From Butyrivibrio sp. (GTDB lineage Bacteria; Bacillota; Clostridia; Lachnospirales; Lachnospiraceae), in contig JAMPEU010000002.1 of the NCBI GenBank assembly GCA_023664865.1, forward strand, positions 62,001-126,000: 64,000 nucleotides of DNA. Direction: 5' to 3'. The notes below the pieces were generated by a model. That model was not told where the DNA came from. It saw only the letters and a list, made by a program, of their open reading frames with translations, and searched no databases. Made by a program: the position numbers and the translations under genes. The number at the start of each line of letters is the position of its first letter. Positions within the stretch are counted from its first letter, which is position 1. This document shows positions 26,631-34,303 of the stretch, one piece after another.

Positions 26631-26660
26631 AAAGCCTTGCGCAAATACCGGCAAGGCTTT
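26631..26660. promoter_or_regulatory. Perfect 10-bp hairpin in the leader of the PBECR4-like gene
   Basis: AAAGCCTTGC (26631-26640) and GCAAGGCTTT (26651-26660) form a perfect 10-bp stem with a 10-base loop. It lies just upstream of the chosen start on the minus strand. On that strand it is followed by TTTATT, so it could act as an attenuator-type terminator. Confidence 0.5.
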
Positions 26661-26780
26661 ATATTCTTCTTAACAACTTTCTTTCGCTTACGCTAGATGG
26701 ATTATGGTAAGTTGCCACCTTTGTGAGCCTCCATGTTCACCGCTCTCCATCACGGCTGCACTTCACAGGCGAAAGCATTT
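26661..26780 (-). ncRNA. Candidate structured RNA of unknown class
   Basis: This GC-richer patch lies in an otherwise AT-rich gap. Read on the minus strand it can fold into a closed multi-branch structure. Outer stem: GCTTTCGC-type arm at 26775-26769 with GCGAAAG at 26687-26681. Second stem: GATGGA with TCCATC. Inner hairpins: GTGA/TCAC and GGT/ACC around GGCAACTT. It ends just before the 26631-26660 hairpin. I could not match it to a known riboswitch or to an insertion-sequence end. The remaining 500 bases to 27282 are AT-rich and contain the promoter and inverted repeat listed separately. Confidence 0.3.
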
Positions 26781-27004
26781 TTATGAGTCTGCTTCTCAAG
26801 AAGTTTCCTTCTGTTATTATAGTATTTTATTTATACTAAAAAGTCAATCAAAATTTGCACTATTTCCATATTTTTACAAAGTATCGTTATTTCGTGCCAC
26901 TTTATACGTATGTTTTATCCCAATCTATACTTTATAGGTTCAATCCATTGGCTACCCATACTTTCTATTTTTTATCCGAAATACTGAAAATACACAAAAT
27001 TTGG

Positions 27005-27033
27005 TTGACACAATATAATATATGGTATAAACT
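27005..27033 (+). promoter_or_regulatory. Candidate promoter for the restriction-modification genes
   Basis: A consensus -35 TTGACA (27005-27010) is followed by -10-like TATAAA or TAAACT at 15-17 bases. It would give a leader of roughly 240 bases that includes the inverted repeat at 27050-27130. Confidence 0.45.
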
Positions 27034-27049
27034 AAAAAAAGTATTACTT

Positions 27050-27130
27050 AAACACACATTCTAAAAACTACTAAGGATATGGTACGAAATAGTGCAATTA
27101 ATCTATCAGTATTTTTTAGAATGTGTGTTT
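27050..27130. repeat. 18-bp perfect inverted repeat upstream of the restriction-modification genes
   Basis: Two 18-bp arms (27050-27067 and 27113-27130), each built around ACACACATTCTAAAA or its complement, are perfectly inverted around 45 bases. The position, in the leader between a promoter candidate and the methylase start, fits an operator or a leader hairpin. An island boundary is also possible. No controller protein gene is present nearby. Confidence 0.6.
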
Positions 27131-27282
27131 TGTCAGTTAATTAAAAAGATTTTGCTATCCTATTCTCTAAAAGCTTGATTTATTCAGATGAGTAGAAAAA
27201 TAACTGAAAATAATCTAATTTACTAAAGGAAATAAGTACATACTTACTTGATAATTTTGTAAAAAACAAAGGAGAATATTAT

Positions 27283-28977
27283 ATGGCTAAAAGTATTGAA
27301 GAACAAGTTGAAGATTGGGGTAAAAAACAACTTACCAAAACTAAATATTATACAAAGACCGAAAGCATAAATCCAGAAATAGAAACTGCTTTAAAGACCG
27401 CCCCTTCAAAAACTGGTGGTACAGGCGCTAATTATCCAGATATAAAACTATTTATTGAAACAAAATCTTTACGCAAAATTCCAGTTATGATTGAAGTTAA
27501 AGGTACAAAAGGAAGCCTTATCAAAACTAATTCTGACGGAGAGGTAGACAACAAAAAGAAAGATGGCACACCCAATTATATAAACATCAATAAATATGCC
27601 GTTAATAGAGCTATTCACTATGCCAACGCAATTATAGAACATACAAAGAGCTACAAGGAAGTTGTTGCTATTGGTCTTAATGGCTATGACGAGGCAGGCT
27701 CACGTATCTACGAAGTAGACGCATACTATGTTTCTCTTGAGAATTACTGCATTCCTAAAAGAATAAAGGCTTATGCTGATCTTTCTTTCTTGCTAAGTAA
27801 AAATCAAGAAGATTTTGTTGAGGAAATTGATAAAATTGGACTGACCGAAGAAGAATTGGAAACAAAAGCAAAAGAATTTGAAAACGAAATCGAAATCAAG
27901 TTAAAGAAACTTAATCAAGTAATGCAAGATGATTTAAAAATTTCTGTCGGTTCAAGAGTTGAACTTGTCACTGGTATGATAATGGCATCTCTTGGTGTCG
28001 AAGGAAAAGTTGCCCCGCTTGAAATTGCTGATCTTAAAGGCGAGGGCGGAAACAAGACAAATGACGGAATAACTATAATAAATAAAATTGACTCTTTTCT
28101 TGAAGAAAGAAACCTTCCACAAGAAAAAAAGGCTATGATAATAAACGACCTTTCAAGAGTATTTATTTATTCAGACCTTTGGAAAACAGAAAATGGCGAA
28201 AGCAAATTGAAAACTGTCTATACAAGTGTAAAAAATGATATCATGCCAATTTTTACATCTGCAAGACACCTTGATTTTACTGGCAGATTATTCAATGTAC
28301 TAAACGCATGGGTTGATATCCCAGATAGTGATAAAAATGATGTTGTATTAACTCCACGTTATGTCACAGAGCTAATGGCAAAACTTGCACAAGTTAATAA
28401 AGACAGTTATGTATGGGATTATGCTGTCGGTTCAGCAGGATTTTTAATTTCGTCCATGAAATTAATGATTAAAGATGCGCAAGAAAGAATTAAAAGCCCT
28501 AAACAGCTTGACGAAACAATTGTCAACATAAAATGTGAACATCTTCTTGGTATAGAAAAACGTTCTGACATATACTTACTTGCAGTATTAAATATGATCC
28601 TAATGGGTGATGGTTCATCAAATATCATTCACAAGGATAGCTTAAAAGATTATAGCGGTAATTACGAACAAGGTTCTCTAAATGGTACAAAATATCCTGC
28701 GAATGTACTTTTACTTAATCCCCCTTATTCAGCAGCGGGTAAAGGTTTTATTTTTGTTGAAAAAGCGTTAAGCCGTATGAGTAGTGGTCGTGCAGTTATT
28801 CTTATCCAAGAAAACGCAGGAAGTGGAAACGGACTACCATATACAAAAAATATTTTAGAGAACAATACCCTTATTGCGAGCATTCACATGTCAGATATAT
28901 TTCATGGCAAAGCTGGTGTTCAAACTGCGATATATGTATTCAGTATAGGTGTTCCACATGATGCAAGGCAAATGTAA
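27283..28977 (+). CDS. BcgI-like endonuclease-methyltransferase subunit, frameshifted after residue 564
   Basis: The N-terminal domain carries a PD-(D/E)XK-type nuclease core, with P52-D53 in YPDIKLF and E71-V72-K73 in MIEVKG. A helical linker leads to an N6-adenine methyltransferase with SAM motif DYAVGSAGFL (near 376) and catalytic NPPY (near 478). This arrangement, followed by a specificity gene, is that of BcgI-type (type IIB) systems. There the A subunit both cuts and methylates and the B subunit recognises a bipartite site. The frame stops at 28977, and the missing roughly 110 C-terminal residues continue in another frame to 29306. No slippery heptamer is visible, so this is either a real inactivating mutation or a base-call error. 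The gene is AT-rich, suggesting horizontal acquisition. Confidence 0.8.
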   Translation: MAKSIEEQVEDWGKKQLTKTKYYTKTESINPEIETALKTAPSKTGGTGANYPDIKLFIETKSLRKIPVMIEVKGTKGSLIKTNSDGEVDNKKKDGTPNYININKYAVNRAIHYANAIIEHTKSYKEVVAIGLNGYDEAGSRIYEVDAYYVSLENYCIPKRIKAYADLSFLLSKNQEDFVEEIDKIGLTEEELETKAKEFENEIEIKLKKLNQVMQDDLKISVGSRVELVTGMIMASLGVEGKVAPLEIADLKGEGGNKTNDGITIINKIDSFLEERNLPQEKKAMIINDLSRVFIYSDLWKTENGESKLKTVYTSVKNDIMPIFTSARHLDFTGRLFNVLNAWVDIPDSDKNDVVLTPRYVTELMAKLAQVNKDSYVWDYAVGSAGFLISSMKLMIKDAQERIKSPKQLDETIVNIKCEHLLGIEKRSDIYLLAVLNMILMGDGSSNIIHKDSLKDYSGNYEQGSLNGTKYPANVLLLNPPYSAAGKGFIFVEKALSRMSSGRAVILIQENAGSGNGLPYTKNILENNTLIASIHMSDIFHGKAGVQTAIYVFSIGVPHDARQM

Positions 28978-29306
28978 AGTTTATTGATTTTACTAATGAC
29001 GGATACACTAGACAAAACAGGAAAAAATCAAGTCAAGAAACAAACCTTAAAAATACAGACCATGCCATCGAACGTTATGAAGAAATTGTAAACCTTGTAC
29101 TATATGGTAAGTCATATTTACATTACTTTACAGAAGATGAATATATCGAAGACACAATATCCCTTGATGGTAATGACTGGACTTATAAACAACATCAAAA
29201 AATTGAAACCATGCCAACAGAAGAGGACTTTAAAGATGTCGTCAAAGAATACCTAAGTTGGAAAGTATCAATGATTATGAAAGGTAAGTTGTCCAATGAA
29301 GACTAA
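28974..29306 (+). pseudogene. C-terminal fragment of the BcgI-like methyltransferase, in the -1 frame
   Basis: This open frame of about 110 residues has no start or ribosome site of its own. It begins VKFIDFTNDGYTRQNRKK, the segment that normally follows the adenine-methylase core (after GVPHDARQ), and ends KGKLSNED. Reading base 28974 twice, or restoring one base near 28974, would join it to the upstream frame to give a protein of about 674 residues, close to BcgIA size. It overlaps the specificity gene start by 11 bases, as expected of an intact operon. Confidence 0.8.
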
Positions 29307-30453
29307 ACAATTTAAAATATCTAAAGTGTTACAATGGCAACCACAAAAAGAAATTGATCCTTTAAAAATAAAGGAACTTACTGTTGATGGAGACTATTCA
29401 TATCCGTTTTATGGACAAGCAACAATTAACAATGGTATTATTTCTTTTGAAACGCTAACTTCAAATGTTCTAAACAACAAAGACGGAAAGCCTACCATTT
29501 TAGTACATTCAAACAATCAAAATATTGTTTATTTGGAAACTCCATTTTACTTAAAAGATGGTCATGGTGCTACAAGTGTTTTGCAATCAGATATGCTTAA
29601 TGAAAAGAATGCTCTTTATATTATTGCTTGCATTAAGAAAGTAATTGCCAAAAAATTTGCATACAATGAAAAAGCAACAAAAATAGCTCTTAAAAATACT
29701 TTTATAGAATTACCAGTTACAGATGATGGCGAAATTGATTATAATTTTATGGAAATAAGTATACGAAAACTCGAAGAGGATTGCATATGTGAACTCGAAG
29801 AAGAACGTACCTGCGAATTAACCGCCTATTTGTCAGCAAGTAATTTAGACAATTATTCGCTAACAAACTCCGAGTCTTTAAGCTTACAATCATATTTATC
29901 ACATAAAATTGAATATAAACCTTTCAAACTCGGAGAGGGAAAATACCGACTATTTGATATAAAAAGTCCAAAAAGAAGATTTAACGCTAATGCTGTAACA
30001 TTTGGCGGCAAATATCCTTATGTTGTGAGAAGTAGCACCAACAATGGTATTAGAGGTTATATTACCGAAGATACTCAATATTTAAGTGCTGGAAAAACTA
30101 TATCATTTGGTCAAGATACTGCTACAATTTTTTATCAAGAAAAGCCTTACTTTACTGGTGATAAAATAAAAGTTATGACCTACCGTGATTGCGAGCTCTA
30201 TCCAGAACTTGCCTGCTATCTACTCGCTACTATGAGAAAAGCTTTTCAAAGTTTTGCATGGGGACAATCTTCATTTAATGAAACTATTCTTAAGAATATT
30301 GAAATATCTCTTCCTGTAAAGTCTGACGGAAAAATTGATTATAATTTTATAACAACTTTTATAAGAGTTCAAGAAAAACTATCTATCAAAAATGTTGTTG
30401 ATTGGAAAGATAGAGTAATTTCTACAACCAAAGAATGTGTATATAATAAATAG
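29296..30453 (+). CDS. BcgI-like specificity subunit with two target-recognition domains
   Basis: This 385-residue protein is a tandem of two similar halves. Each ends in a conserved helix motif: LPVTDDGEIDYNFMEISIR near residue 143 and LPVKSDGKIDYNFITTFIR near 345. Each half should bind one half of a bipartite DNA target. The ATG lies inside the end of the methylase reading frame, so translation is coupled in the unmutated operon. Length and duplication fit BcgIB/HsdS-type proteins. With its partner frameshifted, the system may be inactive or restriction-deficient. Codon use is as AT-rich as the partner gene. Confidence 0.82.
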   Translation: MKTKQFKISKVLQWQPQKEIDPLKIKELTVDGDYSYPFYGQATINNGIISFETLTSNVLNNKDGKPTILVHSNNQNIVYLETPFYLKDGHGATSVLQSDMLNEKNALYIIACIKKVIAKKFAYNEKATKIALKNTFIELPVTDDGEIDYNFMEISIRKLEEDCICELEEERTCELTAYLSASNLDNYSLTNSESLSLQSYLSHKIEYKPFKLGEGKYRLFDIKSPKRRFNANAVTFGGKYPYVVRSSTNNGIRGYITEDTQYLSAGKTISFGQDTATIFYQEKPYFTGDKIKVMTYRDCELYPELACYLLATMRKAFQSFAWGQSSFNETILKNIEISLPVKSDGKIDYNFITTFIRVQEKLSIKNVVDWKDRVISTTKECVYNK

Positions 30454-30503
30454 GATTTTAATTTTTTGAAATCCTATTATTTGGAATATATTATCTTGAA
30501 CAA

Positions 30504-30818
30504 CTAATACATCTTATTTTCATAATCCTGCAGCTCATGAAAAATATTATCCACAAATACTACATTGTCCACAATACGATATAGCATAAAATATCTATGA
30601 TTCAAAAAGTTAATACGACGATATTTTAGCTGGCATAGTCTTGGATTATCACACAGTTTCAAACTTTCTGCCACATGTTTTAGGCTTTCGATTGTTGCAT
30701 CATAATCATTCAGTACATTTTCTGCCGCCTGTGTACTTTTTTTCTCACTAATAAGATATTCAATAAAACGCTCTAAATCCTCTTCTGCATCTTTCGTAAC
30801 TACTACTCTATATCCCAT
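30504..30818 (-). CDS. RelE/ParE-family toxin
   Basis: This 104-residue protein has the RelE/ParE fold pattern: an N-terminal strand YRVVVTKDAEEDLERFIEYL, a helical segment, and a C-terminal sheet with RRINFLNHRYFMLYRIVDNVVFVDNIFH. It overlaps the antitoxin gene by 11 bases, the standard antitoxin-first order. RelE members cleave mRNA at the ribosome, whereas ParE members poison gyrase. The sequence alone does not decide which. Basic RR and Y/H residues near the C-terminal strand would suit an RNase. Confidence 0.82.
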   Translation of the reverse strand: MGYRVVVTKDAEEDLERFIEYLISEKKSTQAAENVLNDYDATIESLKHVAESLKLCDNPRLCQLKYRRINFLNHRYFMLYRIVDNVVFVDNIFHELQDYENKMY

Positions 30819-31101
30819 ACTTTGCCCTCATATTACGAGAAACTTCTGTCGCATCTTCATACAACCCATGTGCTGCGTGCTCACGCGATTTTTCCAGCTT
30901 ATCCAATATTTCTTGTTCTGTTAATGCTGCATATGGATTTATATTTGTTCTTTTTATTTCAAACGGAAAACCATTGACTGCCAGTGCCTGTGTTAAAAAC
31001 ATGCGTATTGCAGTTGTAGTATCCGTTCCTAAATCTTTAAATAAAGCATCTGACTTCGCTTTTAAATCATCATCTACTCTTACCTGAATCGTGCTTGCCA
31101 T
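30808..31101 (-). CDS. RelB/DinJ-family antitoxin
   Basis: This 97-residue protein has an N-terminal ribbon-helix-helix (STIQVRVDDDLKAKSDALF, then TTAIRMFLTQALAVNGFPFEI) typical of RelB/DinJ. A flexible C-terminus wraps the toxin. It is first in the pair, starts at ATG 31101 with AGGAG 10 bases upstream, and overlaps the toxin gene. It should bind the palindrome over its own promoter and repress the pair. Confidence 0.88.
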   Translation of the reverse strand: MASTIQVRVDDDLKAKSDALFKDLGTDTTTAIRMFLTQALAVNGFPFEIKRTNINPYAALTEQEILDKLEKSREHAAHGLYEDATEVSRNMRAKYGI

Positions 31102-31138
31102 TTATTCCATCTCCTACTCTTAATCTGTTTCTTGTATT

Positions 31139-31187
31139 AGAATACCAAACCAATAATGCCAAGTCAATACATTTGTATTGATTTGGC
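31139..31187 (-). promoter_or_regulatory. RelB operator and sigma-A promoter of the toxin-antitoxin pair
   Basis: On the minus strand TTGACT (31167-31162), a 17-base spacer and TATTCT (31144-31139) form a good promoter. A near-perfect palindrome with 13-bp arms (31158-31170 and 31175-31187; one mismatch) covers the -35 box. This arrangement is typical of antitoxin autorepression. Confidence 0.75.
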
Positions 31188-31221
31188 ATCATTTTCAAGT
31201 TGCTACAAAATATATTGATCT

Positions 31222-32922
31222 TCACTTTTTATCAGACTGCATCACAGGAAAATTGAGATTACTTAAATATACCGCCTCAAAATTCTCCTGATTGGCAAGG
31301 TTGATGCTTTCTATCATTTGCAGCTTATCCACAAACATTTCCTCATTCAGCCTGCCTAAGCACAATTCTCTTCCTATTTCAAACGCTCCGGCTAGAGAAG
31401 TATTGCCGACAGCCGTTACAATATCCCGCATATATTCGGGCAAAAGCCCTATCTCTATCGCTGCATTTACATTCAGATAATAGCCGAAACCGCCTGCCAG
31501 ATACACATTATCAAGCTTAGGCTTTCCTATCTTTTCGTATAAAATTTCAATTCCCGCGCGCACAGCCGCCTTAGCCATCTGTATATCTCTGATGTCTTTC
31601 TGCGTCAGATGAATAACTGCCTGTTCTTTATCCTGCGCATTTTGTATAGGCACATCTATCCCCTGTTCAAAATATTCTTCTTTAAGCAGTCCGTTCTCAT
31701 CAATTATGCCCTGCCTTAACAAAGATGCTATTATCTCAATCATATCGCTGCCCGGAGCCGACGCATTAGCGCCGCCTTCAAAAGCCGGTCCTGCGGCAGT
31801 CGCCGTAACAATCAGCCGTTCACCGTCCGTTACGGCGATTTCGCCGTTTGTTCCGAGGTCTATAAATAATGCTGCTATACTTCCAGCCTGAGCCTGCTCT
31901 TGTTCAAGCTTTTCTATCTTCGGCTGCAGCATGTCCAACATACCACAGTGATAAAGCCCTGCTACTATGTCTCCGCCGACAAATGCGCTTATTGTTGGAG
32001 TTATATAAACTTCAACTTTATCACTCTCTGACGTCCGGTTTTCACCCGGTATATCATGAAATATATCTTCTGCCACATCAGCACATATGTCTTTTTTTAA
32101 CGATAACGCGCATTTCTGCAAACCCTTTTCAACCGGAATAAACGGGCTTTCCCCCAGACTCTTTGTCGAAAGTCCCATAAGCAGATGTTCCATCGTCGTA
32201 TTGCCCGCAATGCACATGCCGCGTATGTCTGTCTTACAAAATTGCCTTATTCCTGTGCGTAAAACTTCCCATACGCTGTCTCTAAGTTCCTGTCCGTGTC
32301 CCACATTATCAGCCTGTATTCTGGACAATACATCTGCACCGTAACTCCTTTGCGGATTCATGGCGCAGTATGTGTCTATTACTCTGCCTGAACATATTTC
32401 CATTAACTGCATGGCGATAGTCGTCGTGCCTAAATCCACAGCGATTAGACAGCCGTTACTGCCACTTGCATACGCATCTTCATAAATGCCCTCGTCCTTA
32501 TAAATACTGTCAATCTTCAGGAATTTCGTTACTATATCCGTCCACTTAGATTGTTCATACAACTCAGCCTGAGCAAGCCGTATGACGCAATCCGCTTTCG
32601 GTCTTGACAGACAGGCAAGCCGCCAGCCTTCCCTGAGTTCATCGGGAGTAAACGCTGACCTGTCCGATTGTGACGGAACCGTAGCTCCGCTCAAGAACTG
32701 TATTCGACATCTTTTGCAGCTGCCTCGTCCGCAGCAGAAGTTTCCTGCGATAAGATTTTCTTTCAGCAAAGTTGACATCAGTGTCATGTTTATATTATGA
32801 CTGATATTGACGCTTTCGACATTATAATTATCTCTACTATGATTTCCATTATGGCTTTCACCATCATAGTTTCCGTCATTGCCGTTTCCACTAATTACCG
32901 TTACATTAATTTTTTCAGACAA
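31222..32922 (-). CDS. RACo-like corrinoid-reactivation protein: 2Fe-2S ferredoxin plus DUF4445/ASKHA domain
   Basis: The N-terminus has a plant-type 2Fe-2S motif (CCGRGSCKRC, with a fourth Cys in RLACLSR). An ASKHA ATPase-like region follows (CLIAVDLGTTTIAMQL, CIAGNTTMEHLL, LFIDLGTNGEIAV, VYLAGGFGYYLN). Proteins of this kind use ATP and the iron-sulfur cluster to reduce inactive Co(II) corrinoids for methyltransferases. An Asn/Gly/His-rich insertion (about 25 residues) interrupts the first strand of the ferredoxin domain, which is unusual. I prefer the TTG start at 32922 because GAGGAG lies 10 bases upstream. The ATG pair at 32943/32940 has no ribosome site. It overlaps the DUF4250 stop codon. 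No corrinoid protein or methyltransferase is in the window. Confidence 0.82.
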   Translation of the reverse strand: MSEKINVTVISGNGNDGNYDGESHNGNHSRDNYNVESVNISHNINMTLMSTLLKENLIAGNFCCGRGSCKRCRIQFLSGATVPSQSDRSAFTPDELREGWRLACLSRPKADCVIRLAQAELYEQSKWTDIVTKFLKIDSIYKDEGIYEDAYASGSNGCLIAVDLGTTTIAMQLMEICSGRVIDTYCAMNPQRSYGADVLSRIQADNVGHGQELRDSVWEVLRTGIRQFCKTDIRGMCIAGNTTMEHLLMGLSTKSLGESPFIPVEKGLQKCALSLKKDICADVAEDIFHDIPGENRTSESDKVEVYITPTISAFVGGDIVAGLYHCGMLDMLQPKIEKLEQEQAQAGSIAALFIDLGTNGEIAVTDGERLIVTATAAGPAFEGGANASAPGSDMIEIIASLLRQGIIDENGLLKEEYFEQGIDVPIQNAQDKEQAVIHLTQKDIRDIQMAKAAVRAGIEILYEKIGKPKLDNVYLAGGFGYYLNVNAAIEIGLLPEYMRDIVTAVGNTSLAGAFEIGRELCLGRLNEEMFVDKLQMIESINLANQENFEAVYLSNLNFPVMQSDKK

Positions 32923-33088
32923 ATTGGTTTTTCTCCTCATCATAGTGATAATTTATGGATGCAAGCTTTTCCGTAATTTCGCTTTCACTGACATCAATGT
33001 CATCACACAGGCTTTGCAGGGAATCATAAAAATCCCGCAGTTTTAAATTTATATAACTAAGCAATATCGTGGGATCTTGTGGTATCAT
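32915..33088 (-). CDS. DUF4250 small protein
   Basis: This 57-residue protein starts MIPQDPTILLSYINLKLRD and ends INYHYDEEKNQFV, which is the DUF4250 family of short Clostridia proteins of unknown function. The ATG at 33088 has AAGGAG about 12 bases upstream. The longer frame from 33109 would place that site inside the coding region. Its end overlaps the start of the RACo-like gene by a few bases, so the two are translationally coupled. Confidence 0.8.
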   Translation of the reverse strand: MIPQDPTILLSYINLKLRDFYDSLQSLCDDIDVSESEITEKLASINYHYDEEKNQFV

Positions 33089-33125
33089 CTTAATATAATT
33101 CTCCTTCATAATTGTAGTAAGCAGA

Positions 33126-33206
33126 GTTCAGATGAAATGAACAAAATAAAGAGCGACTTACCGCTTTTCAGGCATGGAGCTCTGTTTTTGTTCATTTCAT
33201 CTGAAC
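33126..33206 (-). repeat. Long hairpin directly abutting the LD-carboxypeptidase stop codon
   Basis: Perfect 21-bp inverted arms (33126-33146 and 33186-33206) enclose a further AGAGC/GCTCT stem. The right arm begins at the base next to the stop codon at 33207. There is no long T-tract. The interior on the minus strand contains TGAAAAGCGGTAAG, loosely like the core of the palindrome family at 19233, 61247 and 62310, but too diverged for me to call it a member. Confidence 0.7.
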
Positions 33207-34229
33207 CTACATTAGTTCCATCTGCACACTATATTGATTTCCTTCCGCGTGTACCCGCGCCATACTGCCGCAGACAATCGGCATCATCGGAGAAAGATGC
33301 CCTATATCCACGTCCATTACCACCGGCACATTATACTTCTTTATTACATCATACACTGCTCCGTATTGGTCGAGCCCCATCATTTCTTCCCCATAGCACA
33401 ACGGTCTGCCGATTAAAAATCCGCTGCAGTTCTCAAACCAGCCCGCATGTTCCATCTGCCACATGGCGCGGCGGATGCTCATTACATTTAAATCGCAGGA
33501 TTCCAGAAACCATAAAATTCCGTCGTCCTTATAGCGTTTCGTGAAGTCGCATACTTTATCATACTTCGTCCCCAGCAGATTTACCAGGCAATCCATGCAG
33601 CCCCCTGCCAGCCTGCCTGTAAAATCCAGCGTTTCATCAGGAAATTTACGAATAACGGAAGGCTCGGTTACATTGTAGGGCGCTAACGGATGTTCTTCGT
33701 CTTTTAAGGACTCCTTCTCCCATTTATCATATCCTTTAAAACTCAGGCTTTTTCCTGTCAACACGTCCATTGCGTCCTGAAGCGAACTATGCCACGGCTC
33801 CATGCCAAATTCTGCCGCACACGGACCATAGATGGCAGCCGTATCGCACAATGTCGTCAGCAGAAAAGTCATATTTGTATTATCCGAATATCCCATATAC
33901 CATTTGGGCGCAGCCGCCTTTATCTTATCGAAATCGACATAATCCAGAGTTTCACACATAAGCTCCCCACCGCCGCATGAAATAAGGCAATCATTTTCAT
34001 CGCTGCAGTAATATTCCTGAAGTTCTTTTCCACATTCACTTGGTATATTACTGATTCCAATTCCCTTTGCTGCATAGCAGTTAGGCCCAAACTGCAAGTT
34101 GTATCCGGCAGCCTTCCAGTTCTCCTGCGCGCGCATAAATCCGGTTTTATACGGTTCTGTCGCACAGCCAAAAGATGGCGCGACAAAACCTATTGTTCCA
34201 TTTTCCTGTAAAAAATCAGGGTATCTCAT
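33207..34229 (-). CDS. S66-family LD-carboxypeptidase (MccF/LdcA-like)
   Basis: This 340-residue cytosolic serine peptidase has an N-terminal IGFVAPSFG and the S66 catalytic triad in context: Ser in WYMGYSDNTNM, Glu in LWFLESCDL, and His in DIGHLSPMMPIVCG. Family members trim the terminal D-Ala from tetrapeptides during peptidoglycan recycling. The MccF branch instead inactivates microcin-C-type compounds. The extended middle region resembles the MccF branch. The start has AAGGAG about 12 bases upstream. It is followed immediately by a long hairpin and then DUF4250. Confidence 0.88.
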   Translation of the reverse strand: MRYPDFLQENGTIGFVAPSFGCATEPYKTGFMRAQENWKAAGYNLQFGPNCYAAKGIGISNIPSECGKELQEYYCSDENDCLISCGGGELMCETLDYVDFDKIKAAAPKWYMGYSDNTNMTFLLTTLCDTAAIYGPCAAEFGMEPWHSSLQDAMDVLTGKSLSFKGYDKWEKESLKDEEHPLAPYNVTEPSVIRKFPDETLDFTGRLAGGCMDCLVNLLGTKYDKVCDFTKRYKDDGILWFLESCDLNVMSIRRAMWQMEHAGWFENCSGFLIGRPLCYGEEMMGLDQYGAVYDVIKKYNVPVVMDVDIGHLSPMMPIVCGSMARVHAEGNQYSVQMELM

Positions 34230-34303
34230 TTTATAATCATGCTCCTTTCCAGCCTTAAAGTCAAATACTCCGTATCAAGCTGGCGGTAATGAATGTTTCA
34301 TTC

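Noticed and set aside
27283-28977. Type I restriction HsdM subunit
   Set aside because: The N-terminal PD-(D/E)XK core fused to the methylase and the absence of an HsdR gene fit a BcgI-type system better.
28965-28980. Programmed ribosomal frameshift in the methylase gene
   Set aside because: No slippery heptamer, homopolymer or downstream pseudoknot is visible; mutation or sequencing error is simpler.
33126-33206. Ordinary intrinsic terminator
   Set aside because: The arms are long and AT-balanced, there is a large structured interior, and no T-tract follows on the minus strand.
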